Shown: piece after piece, positions 22,160-34,871 of the stretch
How positions within the stretch are numbered: position 1 is the first letter of the stretch
Layout: each line of letters begins with the position of its first letter
The notes under the pieces: model-generated
What the model was told of the DNA's origin: nothing
Databases searched by the model: none
The model's input: the letters and a program-made list of their open reading frames with translations, nothing else
Position numbers and translations under genes: made by a program
Assembly: GCF_000003855.2 (NCBI RefSeq)
Contig: NW_003101656.1
Span: 430,925 to 494,924, forward strand
Source of the DNA: Blastomyces gilchristii SLH14081
Lineage: Eukaryota > Ascomycota > Eurotiomycetes > Onygenales > Ajellomycetaceae
Length of the DNA: 64,000 bases
Reading direction: 5' to 3'

Positions 22160-25100
22160 AAGTCAGTTAAGAAGAGAATAGATCAGTGATGACACAATAG
22201 AGCAAGCTTGTGTGAAAGATATTATGAATTTCTGATAATATATTAAAACAGTTGTTATAACTATCTAGAACTTCTATCACTTTATACTTAGCATGATGAT
22301 AATTCAGTGTATGAGATAAATATGTGATCAATATATTCTTAAGATTCAATCATGTCAGATCTTCTATCTTATATTGTTTGACAGAGTCTCAGTGAACATT
22401 GATTCAATCTTCTTAATTCTGTTTAGTGCTTATCATGAAGGCTTCTGCTTAATCATAGATGTCTCAGAGTGTCATTACTATATTATCAATGATCTGAATC
22501 AGACTGTGAGAGTTCAGTGTGAAATGTGTAATCTCTAGAAGATTCAGTACTTTTATATGATATTCATGTATAAGAAAGAATGAGCTTATATCTGCTGAAA
22601 CAGCATCTCAGTCATTGATAGAGACTTCAATGTGTAGAAGAAGATCATATTAATTATCTTATAAGTAATTACAGAACTTATAGAGATAATTCTTTACAGT
22701 CTGAATTATTTATTTCAATATATTATCAGTCTCAGAGTGATAGACAGTTGATAAATAATATATAATCTTGAGAACTTGACAGATTCTTGTTCAGAGAGTG
22801 CTAATGAATTGACAGTCTCAGTTCAATATAATAGATCTCAGTAATTCATGTATTTAATAGAATGAACTCTGTAAGAAGACTTCAGTAACTTGTTAAGCAT
22901 TCATCTTATAACAAGATTTTAATATTACATCTTTACTTAGTCTGTTAATAATGATTAGAATATTCTTACAATTCTTACTCTTAGATAGATTAATAGTGAA
23001 GTCAATTACTACATCTTATCAGATTCTATTAGAGATATTAAGTGATTTCAGTAGATCTCTTCTACAGTTCTTTTATAAGATAACAGAAGAACAGTAGTTA
23101 CAGTTTCAGACAAAGTATCTGATACTGTTTAATATCTGAGATCTGTAGAACTCTCAGAAGATCATTCTATACAGTTATTCACAGTCTGAATAATCAGTTA
23201 TATATAAATCATGCATCTCTTGTAATATTCAGATGTGTAAGAGTTCAGAGTAAGAGACTCAGTGTCATTCACAGAATCATAGAGTGTTATTATCATCAAT
23301 TAAACATTCTGAGATATCAATTCTTATACATAGTTCTGAAGAAAATCAGAGTGCTTCTTGATATACTGCTTTAATAAGTACTTGAAGAAGTTCATCAGTT
23401 TGAGCTATTATATATCATAATTTATTCAGTATAGATCTGAAGAATGTTCTGATCAGTGAAGTATGTATAGTGCTATAAGTGATCTTATTATAATTAACTA
23501 ATAACTTCAGATTCAAGAGTTGATATTCTTAATTCATTAAGTGTGTATCTGTCACATTAGACAGTATATCTTGTTCTCATTACAAGAGAGCATCTGTCAT
23601 TAAGTTCTGACTGCTGAAGTGATAGTGTATTATAAAATAAAAGTAGCTTAAAAACTCAGATTATTACATCTGTCATTCAGTGAGTTTACAGATTATTGTG
23701 AAGTATTTGAGATTCTTATAATCTATGATTATCTCAAATTTGAAGATACTTCAGAGTTTGAAGTCTCATTCTTCTAGACAGTGTATGATTATGAGAAGTT
23801 TCTTCTCATAGATCTCATGATTGCATTCAGTGAGACTCAGTTTCTTAGATATGAAGATACATGATTATAGAACATCTTTATCATTATATTACAATATTGC
23901 TTCTTCTATCTCATAGTCAGAGAAATCAGCTTCAACAACTGTTTCATGATCAGAGTTAAATGTTATTAGCAGAGAGATATTGATGAATATCTTCTTTATC
24001 TGTATAAATGCACCTTCAGCTTTCACTGATCACTGAAATACTGAGTTCTTTCTAATAACTTCTGTAAGTAGTCTTATGATATCTGAGAAGTTTTATATAA
24101 ATCACTGATAGAAGTTAATAAATTCAATAAAGCTTTGTATATTTTTTACAGTATATGAAGTTTCTCATTCAAGAATGACAGAGACTTTCTCAGAATTCAT
24201 TTGAATTCTCTTATCAGCTTCTATAATAAAACTCAGATATTTAATACTCTTGACTTTAAAATCACACTTATTAATATCTATTAGTAGTTCTGCTTTTTAT
24301 AGTTATTGTAATATCTTCTGTACATATTCTTGATGTTCTTTTCTGAACTCATCAGTGAAGATGAGAATGTTATCACAATACACAGATACAAATTCATCAA
24401 GAAAATCTCAGAGTACTCAGTTGATATACTTCTGAAATGTACTGAAAATGTTAGTCAGTCTGAAGAGAGTAACTATTCATTCAAAGAGATTATATTATGT
24501 TCAGAATACTGTAAGCCACTTATCTTCTTCAGTGATATAAATTTTATAAAATATGATAATAATATCTAGTTTTGTAAACTATTAAGCTTGTTTAATACAA
24601 GCTAGAGTTTTATTGATAAGACATAGCAGATAGCAGTCTTTCTTTGTTATTCTGTTCAGTTCTTAATGATTTACACAGAATCAGAGTTCTTTATCTGATT
24701 TCTTTGCAAAGAGAATAGAGGCTGCAGCAGAAGAATTGCTAACATGTATGAATTCTTTATTTAATAGATTATTGAGTGTCTTTCAAAGAAGAAGAAGTTC
24801 ATCTCAGAACATGTTATAAAAAGAGTTTATAGCAGTTTGAGATTCTTATCATTCTTCTTCTCCAACTTGATACTGTGATTCACTTCAGAACCTCATATGA
24901 GAAGTATATTTATAATATTATTTTGTCAGAAGACATCTAGATATTCATGATATTATTAAGAGAGTTTTGTATGAGAATCTGTTATTATAACACAGGATAA
25001 CTTTTCTAGAGTCTTTTTGATATCAGTCAGACTAATGAAATAGATTATTATATAATTCTGCTGTCAGCAACTTTTTTCAGAGTATTTTATATGTGTTGAC

Positions 25101-25520
25101 AGAGATCTGTATCAGATTCATGATCTTGTGAATGTCATCTTTGTGAATTCTATCATTGTTAGAAAATATCAAGCTTCTGTTTCAAGTGTCTAACAAGCTA
25201 TCTTATTCAGATAGCCTGGTAAGTTCTAACATAAGATTGTAATCAAGATTATTAACTTCATATGCATAGACATCTTCATATTAGTGTTCTTTCACATCTA
25301 TGATTAACTTCATCATATAACAGATACAAATGTCTTTTAGGTCATCAAATTCTGCAAGAAGTCAGGATTTTAATAGAGGAATGCACTGAAGATTATAATA
25401 TCTTACAATTGAAGAGTTAATCATTACATAATGACATAGATCACTGTCTATCATGACTTTCATATTATACATGTTATCTATCATAGTAGATACAAGAATG
25501 ACATTCATTGTCATTTTCTC
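22160..25520 (-). pseudogene. G1 copy a pol relic: protease, RT, RNase H, integrase
   Basis: The protease lies near 25460-25240 (MIDSDLCHYVMINSSIVRYY, with D-S-G changed to D-S-D). The RT catalytic box near 24390-24365 reads FVSVYCDNILIFT, so YxDD has become YCDN. The following SIKYLSFIIEADKRIQMNSEK and IQSFIEFINFYQ-FI segments are typical of Ty3 RT/RNase H. The integrase C-terminal segment is the open piece at 22349-22167 (SHTLNYHHAKYKVIEVLDSY, then IHNIFHTSLL), which matches the end of gypsy integrases. Multiple stops and frameshifts mean no product. Confidence 0.85.
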
Positions 25521-25539
25521 TTCAAATTATCATCATCTG

Positions 25540-26706
25540 ATCTCTTCAAGCTTCTTCTCATGAATTTGAACACAGGCTAATCTTTTCCCTGTTTCATCAG
25601 AACATTCTCATAGTTATCTTTCAAATTCACTTCTAATGTAATATGATTGACATGGACAGGTGCTGATTCATTCTTTGAATAAGGAGATATATAGATCAAT
25701 TGACAGTTGAAAGCAATGTGCTCTAATCAGTTACAATTGATACATACTTCTTATTAATATTGATCAGTGACTTCTTCAGAAGTGATTTCAGAGACTCAGA
25801 AGACTGTTCAGATGATGAAGACTCTTGCTTATATATAGATATTCAAGTCTACTCAGTTCATAGCATCTGTATCATTGTTGCTATTTCTCAGTACAGATGT
25901 ATGAGTGACTGAGTTATTTCTCAGTGCAGATGTGTGAGTGTAACATCTTCTATCACTGTTCTGTATACTCTTGAGCTTGATAAGATAGTGATTCAATATT
26001 CAGAGCTGTGTGTAGAAATCTTTATAAGTCTGATCTTCATCTACACTTACAAGAGTCTGTAAGAGTTCAAAAGTTAATATCTTCTTGAGCATGCTAATCT
26101 TTATTCAATTCTCTCAAGATTGATCACCTACTTCTAAGATCTTGGTGTCAAAGTCAGGAATGAATATTGTAAGAGAAGTGTTTCTCTGTCAGATACTCTG
26201 TAATCAATCTAACATCTTCTGTTGCATGACAGTGTCTCAGAACAGAATATCAAGATGTTTTATAATATTATCAGACATTCACAATGCTGGTTCACATGCT
26301 TTCATTCATGAATGAAACTTCTATTTCACATGATTCTTCAATCATTCATTGATATATCAATCTTGATTGATTAATAAACTGATGACATCTTCATCTACAC
26401 TCAGTTTCATGAGCATTTTCATTCTTCATAATGAGTAGAGAGTAAGATCTGAAGCATTGAAATATGCAGAAGCATCTAAGCATTCTTTCAGTGCTTTTAT
26501 ATTCAATTCTGTCAGTATTGAAATTGTCTGTGCAGTGATTCCTTGTTGAGATAATCATTGAATTTCTTCATATTGACATTGTTGAGTTGCATGCATATCA
26601 GCTATTTGTTATTATTATAATTTCAACATTGCTTAGAGTCACTGTGACACTGTGTCTATACTCATGTTCAAGAATTCTCTCATACTATCATTAGACATGA
26701 TTATAT
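25540..26706 (-). pseudogene. G1 copy a gag relic
   Basis: Starts near 26700 (MSNDSMREFLNMSIDTVSQ) with a Gln-rich helical N-terminus. It ends with a nucleocapsid knuckle C-x2-C-x4-H-x4-C near 25745-25700 (CINCN-LEHIAFNC, one stop inside). Interrupted by many stops. Confidence 0.7.
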
Positions 26707-27029
26707 CAATCATTGAATGTATGATATCTGTGGAATTGAAAGAAGTGTAATCATAAAAATATCTCATATATCTGTAGTGTCAGAACTCTCAGATCTTTCA
26801 CTGACATTCTCTTTGTAAGATCTTGTTCTCTTCATAAGATCTTGTTACAGAGCCAGAGTAACTGATGAGCAAGCTTCTATCTGAGAACTCAGTGTTTACT
26901 TTAACTGATTGTTTCTTTTTCTTACATGTCATTATATGTTCAGATATCTCTCAATGAATGATTGTTTCTAATGAGAAGATAATACATGAATAATCATTTC
27001 CAATAAGAAGACAATGAATGTTTTTCTAG

Positions 27030-27339
27030 TATAAGAGGTCTATACTGAATAGATCAGTATGATATTGATAGATCTTATATAATAAAGAGAAAAATGTTAG
27101 AGAAGAAAAAGAAAGAGAAAGTGTGAGAATCAGTAATCAAAGTGAATATTTATATACATATGTGGTGATGTATGTGATGAAGCTTCAGGGCGCAAGAATC
27201 TATACACATTCATAGCAGCTGTGGATCGGCGATCAAGAATGGCTGAGAATCGGAGTGTACACATTCGAGAATGGAGCGGTAGGAATCTGTGAAGTGTAAT
27301 GAAATAGTCTATATGATTGATCGGGCGCAGCCCGTCACA
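27030..27339 (-). repeat. G1 copy a right LTR (5' LTR), 310 bp
   Basis: Ends CCCGTCACA. Its outer half retains CG (gatcggcgatc, gatcgggcgcagcccg), while its inner start reads tataagaggtctatactg. Confidence 0.93.
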
Positions 27340-27344
27340 TACTT

Positions 27345-27532
27345 ACTTTCAAACTTCTACAAGCTCATATAAGTTTAAATAAAGACCTGACTTATACAGA
27401 CTTCTGTATATAACTCTGAATATTAAATGATCATCTTATCGCACTTAAAAGTATACAGAATAGTGATAGAAGGTATTACACTTCAGTGACTTATATATCT
27501 GTACTCAAGAATAATAATAATAATAATAATAA
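27345..27532 (+). pseudogene. G1 gag fragment, plus strand, part 2, ending in (AAT)n
   Basis: Continues the gag of 20851-21640 after copy a. It aligns to the reverse complement of about 26060-25870. The gaagaataacaac of other copies has become an expanded AAT run (27510-27532), where the Helitron begins. Confidence 0.75.
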
Positions 27533-28739
27533 TCTCTCTATATATTAAAGAAAAACCCACTTTTCTGTGTAAAAAACACGGTAATGTGACCTCACGTGAT
27601 ATCACATGCACCTCATTAAATTTATGATTGAGATTAACAGCTGACTCTGTGACCTGTACAACTCTGATAGATAATCTTCATTCTTTTCTTTACAGGTGTT
27701 CTCTACTATATTTACATTCTTTATACTCTTATTCACATTCATTACAATCTGTATATTCATTAATATACTCTTTCATATGCTGCTGCTTGATATGTGAGAA
27801 TTCTCATCCTCTTAGCATGTTTGAACATTCTCAATTCAATGCATTATTCTGTACATGCTCTATGTGCTGTCAACCTCAGTGTCATGTACATCAGACACAT
27901 TCAGTTCAAATCTTCTGTCTGTTATTGAAGAATGTAGCTGCTTCTGTGCGTAACTCACAGTAAGTTGAGCTGTCACACTATGATATATACTGTGAAGACT
28001 GTTCATCTCACCTGTTTCACACTGTCAATCACATGTTCAAGAACTGCAACAACTGCCGGGCTCTTAATTATAAACACATCTGTGATGTCAAACACTGTCA
28101 TCTGGCAGCTGCTGCAGCAGTTCATGCAGGCTATATATATACAGATTCATCAGAGCAGCTGTCTCTTGATATTCTTAACAATTGAATCAGCTCAACTACT
28201 TCTGAATCAGCTGTTAATTCTTCAATCACTCACAGTCACTGATCTGTTCTCTGTGACTTCTGATCCTACATCTATTGCTGTCAATTACTTGATTTTAACT
28301 GAATGAATGTCTGTTGCTCTGTCTGCAGAGCTAAGCATTGAATTGACAAACATGTACATAAGTCATTAAAGACTCTATCAGTGTTTTTCACATGCTGTGC
28401 AAGAGATGCTGTAAGACTGTCATCTATCAAAGAACTCTTACAAGAGCTACATGAGCTGTTTAATAATAATACAGCTGATGCAAATCATTTTCACAAGTAT
28501 ATTCAAAACTACAACTCTGTTCTGATATTTACATCTATTAAGTGCAAGCAGGATTCACATCTGAGTCATCTGACTACTAGTGACCTGATGTCATTTCAAA
28601 TACAGAAGAAACTCTATGATCTGTAAGAACTGTTAGAGTCTGAGTCAGATAAGAATGTCTGTTTTATACAAATATAAATTCATAATTCATGATTTGATGT
28701 GCATATTTTAAATAATGCAGACTCTGTTATATATTCTAG
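27533..28739 (+). mobile_element. Helitron, 5' part
   Basis: The left end TCTCTCTATATATT, preceded by A, fits the 5'-TC terminus of Helitrons, which insert between A and T. The first ~90 bp keep CG and include the palindrome TCACGTGA and a short CTGTGT/ACACGG inverted repeat. The Rep-coding region starts near 27628. The element is split at 28740 by G1 copy b and resumes at 47886. The 3' end was not identified with confidence. Confidence 0.82.
27628..28739 (+). pseudogene. Helitron Rep-helicase relic, N-terminal part
   Basis: Read through stops on plus. A Cys-rich segment near 28303-28400 (CCSVCRAKH, then FFTCCARDAV) is followed near 28490-28620 by FHKYIQNYNSVLIFTSIKC, then MSFQIQKKLYDL. This is the hallmark N-terminal block of fungal Helitron Rep proteins (a YN...FTS segment, then F-I-G-x-L-Y). 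The upstream Cys/His-rich piece 27628-27963 may be another zinc region or 5' coding sequence. These proteins cut and ligate single-stranded DNA in rolling-circle transposition. The reading frame resumes at 47886. Not functional. Confidence 0.8.
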
Positions 28740-28997
28740 TGTAAGGGGCCTACGCCGAATAGATTGGTATAATATATAGGTGTTATATAACAAAGAGAAA
28801 AATGTTAGAGAAGGAAAGGAAAGAGAAAGTGCAAGAATCAGTGATTGAAGTGAATATTTATATGCGTATGTGGTGGCTGAGAATCAGTGATCAAGAATGG
28901 CTGAGAATCAGAGTGTACGTGTTCGAGAATAGAGCAGTTGAAATCTGTGAAGTGTAATGAAATAGTCTATATAATTGATCAGGCGCAGCCTGCTACA
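28740..28997 (-). repeat. G1 copy b left LTR, 258 bp
   Basis: Begins TGTAAGGGGCC. Lacks a segment of about 48 bp between the gtggtg and gctgag blocks that is present in copies a, b1, c and d. Confidence 0.93.
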
Positions 28998-30215
28998 TTA
29001 GCCCCCTTCTTTCAGAAGCAGTTCTCATCAGTCAAGAGCCGCTGTTTCAGATAACACAGAACTCAGAGTTCAGATTAGTTGATCATAGCTGACTCATTTC
29101 ATGAGATATTGTCAGCTGCAGCTGTGAGATCTCTTATCAAGAATATTCTCAATCTCTCACTCAAGCTTATTATCTTCTTCTATGATATCTGACAGCTGTC
29201 AATCAGAAGTCAGTTGAGAAGAGAACAGATCAGTGACAGTGCAGCAGAGCAAGCTTGTATAAAAGATATTATAAATCTCTGATAATGTGTTCAGATAATA
29301 GTTGTGACTATCTAGAACTTCTATTACTTTATATCTGATATGATGATAATCTAGTGTATAAGATGAATGTGTGATTTGTATATTCTTGAGATTCAATTAT
29401 ACAAGATCTTCTATCTTATACTACTCTGTGAGATCTTGTCAGATATTAATTTAATCTTCTTAGTCTTATTTTACAGTTGTTATAAAGGCCTCTACTCAGT
29501 CACAGATATCTTGAAGCTTCATTACTATATTATCAGTGATTTGAATCAGACTGCAGAGATTCAGTGTAAACTGTGAAATCTCTAGAAGATTTAATACTTT
29601 CATGTAATATTTATATATAAGAAAGAACAGACTTATATCTATTAAAATAACATCTCAATCATTGATAGCAATCTCTGCATATAGAAGAAGATCATATCAA
29701 TCATCTTATAAGTAATTATAGAACTTATGAAGATAATTCTTTACAGTCTGAATTATTCATTCTGATGTATTATCAGTCTCAGAGTGATAGATAGTTGACA
29801 GACAGTGTATAATATTAAGAACTTGACAGATTCTTGTTCAGAGAGTTCTTATAAATTAATAATTTTATTTCAATACTATTAATCTCAGTAATTTATATAT
29901 CTGATAGAATGAACTCTGTAAGAAGACTTCAGTGACTTGTTCAGTATCTATCTTATTATAAGATTTCAATATTACACTCTTACTTAGTTAGTTAATAATA
30001 ATCAGAATATTTTTACAATCTTTACTCTTAGATAAATCAATAGTAAAGTTAATCACTATATCTTATCAAATTCTATCAGAAATATTAAGTGATTTCAGTA
30101 GATCTTTTCTACAGTTCTTTTATAAGATAATGAAAGAACAGTGATTACAGTTTCAGACAAAGTATCTGATACTATTTAATATTTCAGATTAATAGAACTC
30201 TCAGAAGATCATTCT
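28998..30215 (-). pseudogene. G1 copy b pol relic, C-terminal (integrase) part
   Basis: Contains the polypurine/hairpin region and the integrase C-terminus (open piece 29396-29199, YHHIRYKVIEVLDSHNYYLN, then IYNIFYTSLL). The sequence stops at ATTCT, the target of copy b1, and resumes at 36390. Confidence 0.8.
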
Positions 30216-30524
30216 TGTAAGAGGCCTACGCTGAATAGATCGGTATCATATTGATAGGTCTTATATAACAAAGATAAAAACATTAGAGAAGAAAGGAAAG
30301 AGAAAGTGTGAGAATCAGTGATCAAGATGAATATTTATACGCATATGTGATGACATACATAGTGGAGCTTCGGGGCGGGAGAATATACGCGTGTTTGTAG
30401 CGGCCGAGGATCAGTGATTAAGAATGACTGAGAATTGGAGTGTACACATTCAAGAATGAAGTCATTGAGATCTGTGAAGTGTAACAGAATAGTCTATATG
30501 ATTGATCAGGTGCAGCTCACCACA
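30216..30524 (-). repeat. G1 copy b1 left LTR, 309 bp
   Basis: Outer start tgtaagaggcctacgctg keeps CG. Inner end gatcaggtgcagctcaccaca is mutated. Confidence 0.93.
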
Positions 30525-30739
30525 TTAGTCCCTTCTTTCAGAAGCAGTTCTCATTGATCAAGGATGCTGTTTCAGATAACATAGAACTTGAAGTCCAGGT
30601 TGATTGATTGTAGCTGACTCATTTCACAAGATATTATCAGCTGCAGCCATGAGATCTCTCATTGAGAATATTCTCAATCTCTCACTCAAGCTCATTATCT
30701 TCTTCTATGATGTCTGATAACTGTCAGTCAGAAGTCAGT

Positions 30740-33700
30740 TGAGAAGAGAATGAATCAGTGACAGCACAGCAGAGCAAGCTTGTGTGAAATACATCATGAA
30801 TCTCTGATAATGTGTCAAGATAATAGTTGTGACTATCTAGGACTTCTATCACTTTATACTTGGCATGGTGATAATCTAGTGTATGAGATGAACATGTGGT
30901 TTGTATATTCTTAAGATTTAATCATACCAGATCTTCTATCTTATATTGTTCAGTGGGGTCTCAGTGAACATTGATTTGATTCTCTTGATCTTATTTCACA
31001 GTTGCCATGAAGACCTCTGCTCAATCACAGGCATCTCAGAGTTTCATTACTATATTATCAGCAATCTGGATCAGACTGCAGAGGTCTGATATAAACTGTG
31101 TGACCTCTAGAAGATTCAACACTTTCATATGATATTTATGTATAAGAAAGAACAGGCTTACACCTGTTAAAACAGCATCTCAATCATTAATAGTAATCTC
31201 TGCATGTAGAAGAAGATCATGCCAATCATCTTATAAGTGATTGCAGAACTTTCAGAGATAATTCTTCACAGTCTGAATTATTCATTCTGACACATCATCA
31301 GTCTCAGAGTGATAGACAGTTGATAGACAGCATGTAATCTTAAGAACTTGACAGATTCTTGTTCAGAGAGTACTCACAAATTGACAGCTCTGTTCTGATA
31401 CTATAGATCTTGACAATTCATACATCTGATAGAACAGGCTCTGTAGAAAAGCTTCAGTAACTTGTTCAGCATTCATCTTATTATAAGATTTCAGTATTAT
31501 ATCTTTACACAATCAATTCACAATGATCAGAATGTTTCTATAACTCTTGCTCTCAGATAGATTAATAGTAAAGTCAATTACTACATCTCATCAGATTCTA
31601 TCAGAGACATTGAGTGATTTCAATAGATCTTTTCTACAGTTCTTTCATATGATAATAGAAGAACAGTGATTGCAGTTTCAGACAAAGTGTCTGATACTGT
31701 TTAATATCTTAGATCAGTAGAACTTTCAGAAGACTATTCTATATAGTTGTTCATGACCTGAATAACTGATTATATACAAATCATGCATCTCTTGCATTAT
31801 TCAAGTGTGTAAGAATTCAGAGTGAGAAACTCAGTGTTATTCATGAAATCATAAAGTGTTATTATCATTAATTGAACATTCTGAGATATCAGTTCTTATA
31901 TATAGTTCTGGGAAAAATCAGAGTGTTTCTTGATATACTGTTTTAATGAGAGTCTGAAGAAGTTCATTCATCTGAGGTGCTATATATCACAGTTCATTCA
32001 GTGTAGACAAAGTGAAGATATCAATAACAGTTCTAACTGAGAAAGTATATATAGTGTCATGAACTATTCTATCTTAATCAACTAGTATTTTCAGATTCAA
32101 GAGCTGATGCTCTCAGTTCATTCAGTAAGTATCTGTTATATCAGATGATATATCTTGCTCTTATTATAAGAGAGCATCTGTCATTGAGTTCTGACTATCA
32201 GAACAGTAGTGTATTGTAAAATGAAAGCAGCTTAAGAACTCAGATTATTATATCTATTATTCAGTGAGTTTATAAATAGTTGTAAAGTATTTGAGATTCT
32301 TATAATCTATGACTATCTCAAATTCAGAGACACTTTGAAGTTCAGAGTCTCATTCTTCTAAATAGTGTATAATTATAAGAAGTTTCTTATCATAGATCTT
32401 ATAATTGTATTCAGCAGGACTCAGTTTCTTAGATATAAAGACACATAATTATAGAATCTCTTCATCATTATATTATAATATGACTTCTTCTATTATATAG
32501 TCAGAGAAATCCACTTCAATAACTGTCTTATAATCAGAATCAAATGTTATCAGCAGAGAAGTATTAATGAATATCTTCTTCATCTGTGTAAATGCAGCTT
32601 CAGTATTGACTGATTATTGAAATACTGAGTCTTTCTTAGTGAGATCTGTAAGTGATCTTATAATATCTGAGAAGTTTTATATAAATCACTGATAGAAGTT
32701 AGTAAATCTGATGAAGCTTTATATATCTTTCACAGTATACAGAGCTTCTCATTCAAGAATGATAGAGACTTTCTCAGAATTCATTTGAATTCTCTTATCA
32801 GCTTCTATAATAAAACTCAGATACTTAATACTCTTGACTTTAAAATCACACTTATTAATATCTATCAGTAGTTCTGCTTCTTATAGCTATTATAATATCT
32901 TTCACATGTACTCTTGATATTCTTTTCTGAATTCATCAGTGAAGATGAGAATATTATCTAGATAAGTAGATACAAACTTATTAAGAAAATCTCAGAGTGC
33001 TCAGTTAATATACTTCTGAAATGTACTGAAGATATTAGTCAGTTCAAAGAGTGTGACTATTCATTCAAAGAGATCATAATATATTTGAAATACTATAAGT
33101 TATTCATCTTCTTCAGTGATATAAATCTTATGAAACACAGCAATGACATCTAGTTTTATAAATTATTAAGCTCACTCAATTCATGCTAGGATTTCATTGA
33201 TGAGAGATAAGAAGTATTAATCTTTCTTTGTCAATCTGTTCAGACCTCAGTAGTTCACACAGAATCAGAGTTCTTCACCTGATTTCTTTGCAAAGAGAAT
33301 AGAGACTGCAGTGAAAGAGTTACTAATGTATATAAATTCTTTATTCAACAGATCATTTAAGTGTCTTTTAAAGAAAGAAAGAAGTTCCTCTCAGAATATG
33401 TTATAAAGAGAATCTCATGATAGTTTGAGATTCTTATCATTCTTTTTCTCTAACTTGATACTGTGATTCACTTCAGAATCTTGTAAGAAGGGTATGTTTA
33501 TAATATTATCTTGTTAAAAGATATCTAGATATTCATGATATTATTAAGAGAGTTTCATACAAGAATCTGTTATTATAATATAAGATAATTTTTCTAGAGT
33601 CTTTTTGATATTGATCAGACTGGTGAAATAGATTGATACATAGTTCTGCTATCAGTGATTCTTTCAGTGACTTCTTTTTCTAAGCATTTCATAGGTATTG

Positions 33701-34120
33701 ACAGAGATCTGTGTCAGATCAATAGTATTGTAAATATCATCTTCATGAATTCTATCATTGTTAGAGAATATCAAGCTTCTGTTTTAAGTATTCAACAAGA
33801 TGCCTTGTTCAGATAGTCAGACAAGTTCTAGCATAAGATTATAATCAAGATTATCAACTTTATATACATAGGCATCTTCACATTGATATTCTCTCACATC
33901 TATAATCAGCTTCATCATGTAACAGATACAAATGTCTTTTGAATCATTAAATCCTGTAAGAAGTTGAGGTTTTGATAAAGGAATACACTGAAGATTATAA
34001 TATCTTATAACTGAAGATTTTATTATTGCATAGTAGCATAGACTGCTGTCTATCATAGCTTTCATATTATACATATTATCAATCACAGTAGATACAAGAA
34101 TCACACTCATTGTCATCTTC
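30740..34120 (-). pseudogene. G1 copy b1 pol relic
   Basis: The best-preserved piece is the retropepsin (34116-33817): AMIDSSLCYYAIIKSSVIRY, then TGFNDSKDICICYMMKLIID, continuing to VDNLDYNLMLEL. The catalytic D-S-G reads D-S-S. The RT, RNase H and integrase blocks follow with many stops, colinear with copies a, b and c. Confidence 0.82.
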
Positions 34121-34367
34121 TCTTCAAATTGTTGTCATTCAACCTCTTCAAGCTTCTATTTATGAATTTGAACAGAAGCTAATCTTTTCTCTGTTTCATC
34201 AGAACATTCTCATAGTTATCTTCTGAATCTTTCTCTAATGTAATGTGATTGATATGAACAGACACTGATTCATTCTTTGAATAAGAAGGCACTGATCTTT
34301 CTCTTAAGTATGAAGACACATAGGTCAATCAGCAGTTGAAAGCAATGTGTTCTGATCAGTTACAGTT

Positions 34368-34871
34368 AGACTGACCGTGTGACCGTGTCTGAGACCAGGA
34401 CCAGATTTTTTGATAGTCTCATTACCAATTCGACTGATCCCATTACACGGTTTTAACATTAGATAGTAGTCCCACACTGTCCCAGTGAGACTTACTGTCT
34501 ACTCTTGTCACATTTTCCAAATGAGACCATGATTTCCACTTCTCAATTTAAATTATTTTTATTGCTTTAAATGACTTTAAATCTTATTTGAGTGTTACCA
34601 AAAAGCATTACTTTTTAAAAAATTAAAAATAGTCTAAAAAAAACCTTAAAATGTCTAAAAATAGTAACTTTATGCTAAGAATGAGACTAAATGAGACCAA
34701 ATGAGACCACTTTCTCATTTTTTTCAAGTCATGGTTCCATTTTAAGATCTGATATATAGTCACTTTACATGTTTTTTTGATAGCCAGTCCCAGCGGGATT
34801 CACGCCAAGAAATGTATGGGACCAGACCAAATGGGACCAAATGTGAAATTCATGGTCCCGGCGGCCAGTCT
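34368..34871. mobile_element. Non-autonomous TIR element (MITE), 504 bp, hardly mutated
   Basis: Ten-bp terminal inverted repeats AGACTGACCG and CGGCCAGTCT (one mismatch) and a perfect 10-bp duplication agttacagtt (34358-34367, 34872-34881). The long duplication suggests a Mutator-like transposase; this is inferred from length only. It has no coding capacity. Internal features are two adjacent gaccgtgt units at the left end and several aaatgagacca motifs near 34690-34715. It keeps CG and GG, although the G1 copy around it has lost them. Confidence 0.88.

Larger units (their letters stand above)
21641..27339 (-). mobile_element. Ty3/gypsy retrotransposon G1 copy a, 5699 bp, inactive
   Basis: Minus-strand element with two 310-bp LTRs (21641-21950 and 27030-27339) and a perfect 5-bp duplication TACTT (21636-21640, 27340-27344). 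It split the plus-strand G1 gag fragment, which resumes at 27345. Order from right to left: 5' LTR, leader, gag, protease, RT, RNase H, integrase, polypurine tract, 3' LTR. Reading frames are heavily decayed, but the domains are recognisable by comparison with the four other copies in the window. Confidence 0.93.

Noticed and set aside
27505..27532. A third LINE/SINE 3' tail, because of caagaataataataat
   Set aside because: The surrounding sequence aligns to the G1 gag, where the same place reads gaagaataacaac; the AAT run is an expansion inside gag, not a retrotransposon end.
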